In this document: one piece after another, positions 1-6,226 of the stretch
Layout of the letters: every line of letters starts with the position of its first letter
Numbering within the stretch: the first letter of the stretch is position 1
NCBI GenBank assembly: GCA_025350175.1
Contig: JANXYF010000138.1
Location: 1 to 10,238, forward strand
DNA length: 10,238 nt
Direction: 5' to 3'
Source of the DNA: Nitrosopumilales archaeon
GTDB lineage: Archaea; Thermoproteota; Nitrososphaeria; Nitrososphaerales; Nitrosopumilaceae
Notes under the pieces: model-generated
Seen by the model: only the letters and a program-made list of their open reading frames with translations
The model's database searches: none
What the model was told of the DNA's origin: nothing
Translations under genes and position numbers: made by a program

Positions 1-30
1 GGCATGTACACGACTCTGACTAAATTTTAC

Positions 31-38
31 AATAAATA
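31..38 (+). promoter_or_regulatory. TATA box for pckA
   Basis: AATAAATA lies in an AT-rich stretch, centred about 24-25 bases before the ATG at 59. Archaeal transcription usually starts about 25 bases after the TATA centre, so the transcript would begin at or next to the start codon (leaderless). No ribosome binding site is visible in front of 59. Bases 1-30 show no gene I can support. The call rests on spacing and composition only. Confidence 0.5.
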
Positions 39-58
39 CGTTTCTTGTTTCATCATTT

Positions 59-1711
59 ATGATCCGAAGAGATAATAAGGAATTTCATAAGGAATCGTCT
101 TACCAGATGATAGAGGATTTGGAACCTACGATCACGCGTCAAGTTGTATCTCAATTGGAACAAATGGGAATTAGGCCTGCAAAGATACAGCAAAATTTAC
201 CTGTCAAGACCTTGATTGATCTAATTGAAGAAAAGAATGAAGGAATTCTTACTGCAAATGGGGCTATAGCCGTAAAAACTGGCAAATATACGGGAAGGTC
301 TCCAGATGATCGTTTTATAGTAGATGATGAACAAACTCACAATACTGTTGATTGGGGTAAAATCAATCACCCATTTCCAGAAGATAAATTCGATAAAATA
401 TTTGAAAAGATAAAAAAATACATCGATGACAAAGAAATTTTCATCTTTGATGGATTTGTAGGAGCAGACCATGATCATAGATTAGCAATTAGAATCATAA
501 CTGACCATCCATGGCAGAGTCTGTTTGTAAGACAACTCTTCATTAGACCAACTGTATCAGAACTTGAAGCGCATAATCCGAAGTATACAGTTATTGCATT
601 AAATGATTTCAAGGCAATCCCTGAAATAGATGGCACAAGAAGTGATGCATTCATTCTTCTTAATTATACAAAGAAAGTTGTTTTAATTGGAGCTACATCA
701 TATGCTGGAGAAATTAAGAAAGCTATGTTTTCAGTAATGAATTACATTTTACCATCACGCGGTATATTTCCAATGCACTGTTCTGCTAACATTGGAAAGA
801 ATGGTGACACAGCTTTATTCTTTGGTCTTTCAGGTACTGGAAAGACTACACTATCTGCAGATTCAAATCGTAATCTAATAGGTGACGATGAACATGGTTG
901 GTCCGATAAAGGAGTTTTTAATTTTGAAGGCGGGTGCTATGCAAAGTGCATAAACCTCAACAAAGAAGCTGAGCCACAAATCTGGGATGCAATAAGATCT
1001 GGAGCAGTTCTAGAAAATGTTGTAGTTGACAAAAGTACCATGATGCCAAATTTCCATGATGGAAGTATCACAGAAAATACCCGAGCAGCTTACCCACTTG
1101 ATTACATTCCTGGCTCAGTAATACCAAGTCTTGGAGGAAATCCACAAGTCATAGTATTTCTCACTGCAGACGCATTTGGTGTATTACCACCTATAGCTAG
1201 ACTGACAAAAGAGGGATCTATGTATCATTTTATGTCTGGATATACAAGTAAACTTGCAGGTACGGAAAGAGGAATTACTGAACCAAAAGCAACCTTCTCA
1301 GAATGCTTTGGCGCTCCTTTTATGTCAAGGCATGCATCAGTTTATGCAAAATTACTAGGTGAAAAAATTACAAAACACAAGACAGTTGTTTATTTGATAA
1401 ATACTGGTTGGTCAGGTGGACCATATGGAATTGGAAAGAGAATGAACATTCATTATACTAGAAGTATGGTCACAGCTGCACTTTCTGGGCAGTTAGATAA
1501 AGTAGATTATAGACACGATTCGGTCTTCAACTTGGATGTTCCAACCACCTGTCCAGATGTTCCATCTGATGTGTTGAATCCAAGAAATACTTGGTCTGAC
1601 AAAGATGCTTATGATGTCTCTGCAAAGAAACTAGCACAAATGTTTGTAGATAACTTTAAAAAATTTGGTAATGTTTCTTCAGAAATACAAGCTGCTGGAC
1701 CGCATACCTAA
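59..1711 (+). CDS. pckA: phosphoenolpyruvate carboxykinase (ATP-type)
   Basis: The enzyme catalyses oxaloacetate + ATP to phosphoenolpyruvate + ADP + CO2, a cytoplasmic entry step of gluconeogenesis. The 550-residue length is close to the usual 530-540 of the ATP family. Visible motifs: substrate-binding GRSPDDR (residues 79-85); YAGEIKK with K221, PMHCSANIG with H240, and IGDDEHGW with D277, whose mutual spacing matches the E. coli Mn ligands K213, H232 and D269; the phosphate loop GLSGTGKTT (256-264); ENTR with R342; and TADAFGVLPP (369-378). No key residue is missing. The ATG at 59 is preferred because a TATA box sits at leaderless distance. An in-frame ATG at 107 would give a 534-residue protein and cannot be excluded, since the first 16 residues carry no conserved motif. 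It is probably transcribed alone and faces the protease gene 2 bp downstream. The ATP type is the common bacterial form; many archaea use the unrelated-looking GTP form. Confidence 0.96.
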   Translation: MIRRDNKEFHKESSYQMIEDLEPTITRQVVSQLEQMGIRPAKIQQNLPVKTLIDLIEEKNEGILTANGAIAVKTGKYTGRSPDDRFIVDDEQTHNTVDWGKINHPFPEDKFDKIFEKIKKYIDDKEIFIFDGFVGADHDHRLAIRIITDHPWQSLFVRQLFIRPTVSELEAHNPKYTVIALNDFKAIPEIDGTRSDAFILLNYTKKVVLIGATSYAGEIKKAMFSVMNYILPSRGIFPMHCSANIGKNGDTALFFGLSGTGKTTLSADSNRNLIGDDEHGWSDKGVFNFEGGCYAKCINLNKEAEPQIWDAIRSGAVLENVVVDKSTMMPNFHDGSITENTRAAYPLDYIPGSVIPSLGGNPQVIVFLTADAFGVLPPIARLTKEGSMYHFMSGYTSKLAGTERGITEPKATFSECFGAPFMSRHASVYAKLLGEKITKHKTVVYLINTGWSGGPYGIGKRMNIHYTRSMVTAALSGQLDKVDYRHDSVFNLDVPTTCPDVPSDVLNPRNTWSDKDAYDVSAKKLAQMFVDNFKKFGNVSSEIQAAGPHT

Positions 1712-1713
1712 TT

Positions 1714-3744
1714 CTATCTACGTCTTACTGTTGCTCCAACTATGACTGCAATAATTAAAATTGAGGAAATTATTATTACTTGTTTAAATTTGATGTGTAG
1801 AAGATCTTCAAAATCTATATTTTCTGAAACCTGATTTACCATCAATGTTTGATATGCATGATCAGTTTGATTTCCTACCTTAATGTCTGCTTGAATCCAA
1901 TACTCGCCTGTACTATGAACAGATAAAGTTCTAATATTGTTTGGAGTAATTGCGGTTATTTTTACGTCATGTGAACCAGACCTGATAAGAGAAATCTTTG
2001 CATATGACCATTTTTCAGGATAATCTATTGAAAAATTAATCTGTCCATTTTTTTGATTTGCCTCTAATGTTCCCTTTGTTAAATGAATGAGAACAGGAAT
2101 TCGATACAAAGTTTTTGAATCATCAACAATTATGAATCCATCATAATTGCCTATCTTTTTTGTGTTATCTGTAATCTGGGCATTTATTGTATTGTTATTT
2201 ACGTAATAATTGAAAGCAAGACTTGCTTCTCTGGATGAAAATTGCACTTTTAATTTTGGCATGGGCGAATCACTAATTGAACGTAATTTCAAAGTCTTAG
2301 TTTCGTTAGGATGGTCATAAGACAGATTGTAGATTAGACTATGAGGCATAATTATCAAATTTGCAGATTCTGCTCTTGTGATGTTTAATCTTCCACTACC
2401 GGCTACTTCGATTGGAAGTGTATTGCCATAAGCGTCTGTAACAGGATCAGTTGTTGTTGTTATGAGAGATGTTATAGATAGTGGATCCAAATTAGGATAT
2501 TTTTGTAATAATATGGCAACAGCGCCAGTAACATGTGGAGCAGCTATACTAGTTCCACTTGTCACATTGTATTTTCCTCCAAGTGTTGTAGTGTTTACAA
2601 AAACTCCTGGTGCAACAAGATCAGGCTTTACATAAAAAACTGAAACTGGTCCGCGTGAACTAAAAGGTGCTACAAAATCTGGGTGATAAAATATGTTAAA
2701 GCGACCTACTATATTATCACTCAATGTCGATTTTAATTTAAGTCCGTCTTCGCCTGATATGGAAATAACTGGAATTCTTGGATGATAATCTCTAGTAGAA
2801 TTAGGTCCTATGAGCTCGCCAAAAAAAATTCCGTTTTTATTGTTGAATACTACTAATCCTATTGCGCCATGATCTGCAGCATTTTTCTCTTTTTCTGAAA
2901 AAAATACTTTCTCACCTTTTGTATCACTACCTCTCTGCTCAAGCAATATGGAACCTTTAACATCGAGATTTTCAAGATCCTTTGTTCTTCCATATCCACC
3001 GTAAATTATCTTGCCCTCAATAGGATTTTGTAAAGAATTTACACCAAGCATTGGTATGGCATCATACTGTTTATTTTCAATCTCAAAAGTTGATACAAGA
3101 CTTGATGTTATGTTGTTATATGAAGCGCCAACTGTTATTACATTAAAATCTCTTCCTGGACTTCCAATAGTTTGATTATCTGGTCCATTGTTTCCTGCTG
3201 CAGATACGATCACAATTCCTTTTTTTACTGCCTCATCTACTGCATTTTCTAATCCATCATTAGTTCTGTTTACTCCCAGACTGATGTTTATCACATTCAT
3301 CTTGTCATCTATTGCCTGGGAAATAGCTTGAATGATGTATTCTGAGGAAACAGCTTCTCCTGTAGATGATACCTTGTATGCAAATAACTGGGATTTTGGA
3401 GCCATTCCAGAAAAATTCCCATTGGCCCCAACTATGCCAGCAACTTCGGTACCGTGACCATTAGTATCTAATGGTTTTTCACTTGTGTTAACATAGTTGT
3501 ATCCACCAAAAACTTTTCCTAAAGAACCATAACCACGTAAATCGGGATGATTGAAATCAATCCCAGTATCTATTATGCCCACTTTTACTCCTTGACCGTT
3601 TAACCCATGTTGCCTTGGAGTTTGAACTCCGACCAATTGTATACTCTTTGAAAGAATACTTTGCTCATCTTCAATAGATTCGGAAATAAAATATGAAATG
3701 CATAACACAACAGCAAGAGAAAAAATTAACGATTTCTCTATCAC
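1714..3744 (-). CDS. membrane-anchored subtilisin-family (S8) serine protease with PA domain
   Basis: Secreted endopeptidase of 676 residues. An N-terminal hydrophobic segment after a lysine (about residues 5-20) acts as signal peptide or anchor. The S8 catalytic domain follows, with D59 in GIIDTGIDFNHPDL, H97 in NGHGTEVAG, oxyanion N185 in SAAGNNGP and nucleophile S399 in SGTSIAAPHV. A protease-associated (PA) domain is inserted at about 215-355, and a beta-rich region spans about 465-645. A second hydrophobic segment (about 655-671) ends in Arg-Arg-Arg, so the catalytic part should sit outside the membrane. Fifteen N-x-S/T sequons fit a glycosylated surface protein. Only about 38 residues separate the signal from the catalytic Asp, so the usual I9 prodomain is absent. 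The start is GTG; an in-frame stop lies four codons upstream, and a TATA box sits about 27 bases before it. The next Met is residue 114, inside the catalytic domain. The substrate is unknown. Confidence 0.94.
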   Translation of the reverse strand: MIEKSLIFSLAVVLCISYFISESIEDEQSILSKSIQLVGVQTPRQHGLNGQGVKVGIIDTGIDFNHPDLRGYGSLGKVFGGYNYVNTSEKPLDTNGHGTEVAGIVGANGNFSGMAPKSQLFAYKVSSTGEAVSSEYIIQAISQAIDDKMNVINISLGVNRTNDGLENAVDEAVKKGIVIVSAAGNNGPDNQTIGSPGRDFNVITVGASYNNITSSLVSTFEIENKQYDAIPMLGVNSLQNPIEGKIIYGGYGRTKDLENLDVKGSILLEQRGSDTKGEKVFFSEKEKNAADHGAIGLVVFNNKNGIFFGELIGPNSTRDYHPRIPVISISGEDGLKLKSTLSDNIVGRFNIFYHPDFVAPFSSRGPVSVFYVKPDLVAPGVFVNTTTLGGKYNVTSGTSIAAPHVTGAVAILLQKYPNLDPLSITSLITTTTDPVTDAYGNTLPIEVAGSGRLNITRAESANLIIMPHSLIYNLSYDHPNETKTLKLRSISDSPMPKLKVQFSSREASLAFNYYVNNNTINAQITDNTKKIGNYDGFIIVDDSKTLYRIPVLIHLTKGTLEANQKNGQINFSIDYPEKWSYAKISLIRSGSHDVKITAITPNNIRTLSVHSTGEYWIQADIKVGNQTDHAYQTLMVNQVSENIDFEDLLHIKFKQVIIISSILIIAVIVGATVRRR

Positions 3745-3766
3745 GTGGTATCTGCATTAAGACCAG

Positions 3767-3776
3767 ATAAAATGCA
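3767..3776 (-). promoter_or_regulatory. TATA box for the S8 protease gene
   Basis: Read on the minus strand this is GCATTTTATC, centred about 27 bases before the GTG at 3744, which predicts a leaderless transcript. It overlaps a 10-base palindrome, AAATGCATTT (3770-3779). The call depends on spacing and AT content; there is no Shine-Dalgarno sequence to support the start independently. Confidence 0.45.
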
Positions 3777-3790
3777 TTTGCAACCAAAGC

Positions 3791-3799
3791 CATAAATTA
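3791..3799 (+). promoter_or_regulatory. TATA box for sod
   Basis: CATAAATTA is centred about 26 bases before the sod ATG at 3821, the spacing expected for a leaderless archaeal mRNA. Its 3' end overlaps the left arm of the dyad at 3797-3815. Confidence 0.55.
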
Positions 3800-3815
3800 C
3801 AAGAAAAACTTGTAA
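3797..3815. promoter_or_regulatory. candidate operator: perfect 7-5-7 dyad in the sod promoter
   Basis: TTACAAG-AAAAA-CTTGTAA is a perfect inverted repeat with 7-base arms and a 5-base spacer. It lies between the sod TATA box and the predicted transcription start. If the mRNA is leaderless the dyad is not transcribed, so it fits a dimeric regulator site better than an RNA hairpin. A protein bound here would cover the edge of the TATA box and the initiation region, suggesting repression. The regulator is unknown. Confidence 0.5.
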
Positions 3816-3820
3816 CACTT

Positions 3821-4444
3821 ATGGCAAAATATGAACTTCCAAAAGTACCATATTCGTACGATTCTTTGGAACCGCACATTGATGCCAGAACAATGGAAAT
3901 TCATCACACAAAACATCATCAAGCATATACTGATGGCTTGAACAATGCATTGGCAAATCTAAGCCCAGAACTACAAAACATGGAACTAAGCAAGTTACTT
4001 TCAGACTTGACTCAAGTTCCAGAAAATGTACGAGGGGCAGTGAATTTTCATGGAGGAGGTTATGAGAACCATGCTCTATTCTGGAATAATATGAAACCAA
4101 GCGGTGGTGGAAAACCGGGAGGTAGCTTAGAAGAAGCTATCAATTCTGTGTTTGGAAACTTTGATGGTTTCAAAGAAAAATTCGTAAAGGATACAATTGC
4201 TATTCAAGGAAGTGGTTGGGGTTGGTTAACCTACAATCAGCAGACAAAGAAAGTCGAGTTTACCACAATGCCAAATCAGACAAGTCCACGTACCAAAGGT
4301 TTGATCCCGTTAATGGGATTGGATGTTTGGGAGCACGCATATTATCTGAAATACCAAAACCGACGTGCAGATTATGTAAATGCTTGGTGGAATGTAATAA
4401 ACTGGGACGAAGTAGACGCAAGACTTTCAAAGATAAAAGCATAA
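3821..4444 (+). CDS. sod: superoxide dismutase (Fe/Mn family)
   Basis: Cytoplasmic enzyme of 207 residues that converts superoxide to oxygen and hydrogen peroxide. There is no signal peptide. The N-terminal helical domain contains MEIHHTKHHQAY with metal ligand H28 and active-site H32 and Y36. The second ligand is H84 in GGYENHALFW. The C-terminal domain supplies D168 and H172 in DVWEHAYY. Gly80 and Gln153 occupy the positions of Gly77 and Gln146 of E. coli MnSOD, a Mn-like pattern, though archaeal members may accept either metal. The loop between Gln153 and Asp168 is six residues shorter than in E. coli SodA. The gene has its own promoter with a TATA box at leaderless distance and a dyad upstream, and a T-rich stretch follows its stop, so it is probably monocistronic. 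It is divergent from the S8 protease gene. Confidence 0.97.
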   Translation: MAKYELPKVPYSYDSLEPHIDARTMEIHHTKHHQAYTDGLNNALANLSPELQNMELSKLLSDLTQVPENVRGAVNFHGGGYENHALFWNNMKPSGGGKPGGSLEEAINSVFGNFDGFKEKFVKDTIAIQGSGWGWLTYNQQTKKVEFTTMPNQTSPRTKGLIPLMGLDVWEHAYYLKYQNRRADYVNAWWNVINWDEVDARLSKIKA

Positions 4445-4477
4445 TTCCTTCTTCTTTTTGTTTTATCCTATATTTTC
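4445..4477 (+). terminator. T-rich terminator after sod
   Basis: Immediately after the sod stop codon the plus strand has several runs of T (within 4451-4465 and 4471-4476) and no strong hairpin. This is the usual form of an archaeal intrinsic terminator. It separates sod from the pfdA promoter. Confidence 0.55.
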
Positions 4478-4484
4478 AGAATGA

Positions 4485-4492
4485 ATTTATAG
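4485..4492 (+). promoter_or_regulatory. TATA box for the pfdA-ftsY-argF operon
   Basis: ATTTATAG is centred 26-27 bases before the ATG at 4515, again predicting a leaderless mRNA and supporting that start over the TTG at 4509. Short inverted arms AATGA (4480-4484) and TCATT (4493-4497) flank the box exactly; they are too short to be convincing as an operator. Confidence 0.55.
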
Positions 4493-4514
4493 TCATTAAG
4501 AGAATTTTTTGCAA

Positions 4515-4937
4515 ATGAGTGAAGAACATGCTCAAGCCTTATTGCAGCAGATGCAATCTCTAGAAGCTTATCTAAGTGATTTGTTACAACGAGAAGAAAC
4601 AGTAATGAGACTTTTACAAGAGGCGACAAATGCAGTTGAATCCATGAAAATACTAACAGGTAATGCTGAATATGAGACTCTAGTACCTGTGGGTTTGGGA
4701 GTTTATGTCAAAGCAAAAATAAATCCTGATCAAAAAATGATTGTAAATATAGGCGCAGGTGCGTCAATGGAACAAAACAAAGAATCTGCAATAAATTACA
4801 TGGAATCCAGGATTAAGGAACTCGAAATGGTACTACAACAATTATCATCACAACGACATGAAGTTTCCATGAAACTTGAACAGGGACAACATGAGATGAA
4901 CAACCTTATGCAATCAAATCGTAGTCCTCCGCAATAA
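4515..4937 (+). CDS. pfdA: prefoldin alpha subunit
   Basis: Subunit of the hexameric archaeal prefoldin (two alpha, four beta), a cytoplasmic ATP-independent chaperone that holds unfolded chains and passes them to the thermosome. The 140-residue length is normal. A first long helix (about 4-47) and a second (about 88-133) form the coiled-coil tentacle. Between them the hairpin core has the family pattern: LVPVGLGVYVKAKI (56-69), then IVNIGAGASMEQ (76-87). The last seven residues look disordered. ATG 4515 was chosen because the TATA box is at the right distance and the protein then begins MSEEHAQ; the TTG two codons upstream is unlikely. It is followed 11 bp later by ftsY, an arrangement common in archaea, so the two are probably co-transcribed. 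The beta subunit is not in this window. Confidence 0.92.
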   Translation: MSEEHAQALLQQMQSLEAYLSDLLQREETVMRLLQEATNAVESMKILTGNAEYETLVPVGLGVYVKAKINPDQKMIVNIGAGASMEQNKESAINYMESRIKELEMVLQQLSSQRHEVSMKLEQGQHEMNNLMQSNRSPPQ

Positions 4938-4948
4938 GGCAGTACATT

Positions 4949-6226
4949 ATGTTTGAAAAACTACGAAATGCATTTTCTGTAGCAGTTAAAAGTTTTGGAG
5001 ATAAGGAACTAAAAGAAAAAGATATTGACGAAGTTTTATTTGAACTTGAAGTTGCATTACTTGAATCTGATGTTGCAACAGAAGTTATTGATGCATTAAA
5101 AGATGATTTGAAAAAACAGTTAATCGGAACTACGGTTAACAAGGACAAGATTGCTGAAGTTGTAAAACAAGAGCTTCGAAAGAGTATTTCAAATATGTTT
5201 GATGTGGCAGGTACTGTTGATATTTTATCTAACATTCAAAAAAAGAAGGACATGGGAGAACCATACATTATCTCATTTATGGGTATTAATGGAACTGGGA
5301 AAACCACCACAATAGCAAAGATTGCAAATCTTTTACGGGAGAACAAATTTTCCGTTGTGATTGCTGCAGCAGATACTTTCAGAGCAGGTGCAATTGAACA
5401 GATAGTAGAACATGGAAAAAGATTGAACATTAAAGTTATTTCGCAAAACTATGGTTCAGATCCAGCTGCAGTGGCTCGAGACGCAGTACTTTATTCAAAA
5501 TCTCATAAAATGGATTGCATACTAATTGATACAGCTGGAAGAATGCAAACTAGTAAAAATTTGATGGATCAAATATCTAAAATTAACAAAGTGGTAAACC
5601 CTGATCTTAAATTATTTGTAGGTGATTCATTAGCCGGCAACGATACTGTAAGTCAAGCAAGAGAATTTTATAATTATACAAAGTTTGATGGGGCAATACT
5701 TACAAAAAGTGATGCAGATGCACGTGGTGGAGCTGCAATATCTATCGTTAAAGTAACATCTAGCCCAATTCTTTACCTCGGTATTGGACAAGAGTATAAA
5801 GATCTGAAATCTTTTGATAAAGACATATTTTTAGAAACTCTCTTTGGTCCCGAGGAAATTATTGAAGGTGTTCAGAAAAAAATCTTGGAACCTAAAGTTG
5901 AACTAAAACCAGAACCTAAAGTTGAACTAAAACCAGAAATCATTATTGATAAGAAACAGGAAAAACAAATTTTAGAAGAAGATCCGTTTGCAGGAATATC
6001 AACAAAAGATATTGAAAAGTATTCTGACTTCTTTGATGTATCTCCTCCTGAAAATGATGATCAAGCAAGAAAACTTGCATCAAATATTAAAAAATGGATC
6101 TCTGAAGGACGACCAAAAAAACAAGAACCACAAGTTGAGTTAAAAACTATGAAAGAAGAAATTGAAGAAATGGAAGATGAAAAACCTAAGAAGAAGCGTT
6201 CTTTATTTGGATGGGGGAAGAAATGA
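4949..6226 (+). CDS. ftsY: signal recognition particle receptor FtsY with long C-terminal tail
   Basis: SRP-type GTPase that docks SRP-ribosome complexes at the membrane for delivery to SecY. The helical N domain (about 1-95) starts almost at the first residue. The G domain contains G1 GINGTGKTT (112-120), DTFRAGA (142-148), G3 DTAGR (194-198), G4 TKSD (252-255) and the closing GIGQEYKDLKSFD region. TKSDADARGGAA identifies FtsY rather than Ffh, and no methionine-rich M domain is present. The NG core ends near residue 308. A charged tail of about 117 residues follows: two identical EPKVELKP repeats (314-329), a possible small helical module (345-389), an acidic segment, and a basic-aromatic end from K412 to K425 containing KKKRSLFGWGKK. 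In bacteria such an acidic, membrane-binding extension is at the N-terminus. The stop overlaps the argF start (ATGA). Confidence 0.97.
   Translation: MFEKLRNAFSVAVKSFGDKELKEKDIDEVLFELEVALLESDVATEVIDALKDDLKKQLIGTTVNKDKIAEVVKQELRKSISNMFDVAGTVDILSNIQKKKDMGEPYIISFMGINGTGKTTTIAKIANLLRENKFSVVIAAADTFRAGAIEQIVEHGKRLNIKVISQNYGSDPAAVARDAVLYSKSHKMDCILIDTAGRMQTSKNLMDQISKINKVVNPDLKLFVGDSLAGNDTVSQAREFYNYTKFDGAILTKSDADARGGAAISIVKVTSSPILYLGIGQEYKDLKSFDKDIFLETLFGPEEIIEGVQKKILEPKVELKPEPKVELKPEIIIDKKQEKQILEEDPFAGISTKDIEKYSDFFDVSPPENDDQARKLASNIKKWISEGRPKKQEPQVELKTMKEEIEEMEDEKPKKKRSLFGWGKK
5888..5935 (+). repeat. 24-bp perfect tandem duplication inside ftsY
   Basis: Two copies (5888-5911 and 5912-5935) are identical at all 24 bases and in frame; each encodes EPKVELKP. 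A diverged third copy encoding EPQVELKT starts at 6125. The perfect base identity suggests recent duplication in a loosely constrained linker. Confidence 0.9.

Noticed and set aside
221..478. Minus-strand open frame of 85 codons inside pckA
   Set aside because: Shadow of pckA; hydrophobic look is due to the complement of Lys/Asp/Glu codons in AT-rich DNA.
3685..3705. Lipobox (VVLC, Cys15) in the protease signal region
   Set aside because: Leu directly before the Cys does not fit the lipobox, which needs a small residue there.
3797..3815. sod dyad as an RNA hairpin or riboswitch
   Set aside because: The predicted transcription start lies at the ATG, downstream of the dyad, and the arms are AT-rich and weak as RNA.
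4509..4514. TTG at 4509 as pfdA start
   Set aside because: It adds only two residues; the ATG at 4515 is at the proper distance from the TATA box.
4216..4518. Open frame of 100 codons overlapping the 3' half of sod
   Set aside because: It is another frame of a well-supported gene, has no recognisable domain, and runs into the sod terminator and pfdA promoter.
6211..6222. ATG at 6211 as argF start
   Set aside because: It uses the SD-like G run as coding sequence and deepens the overlap with ftsY; ATG 6223 forms the usual ATGA overlap.
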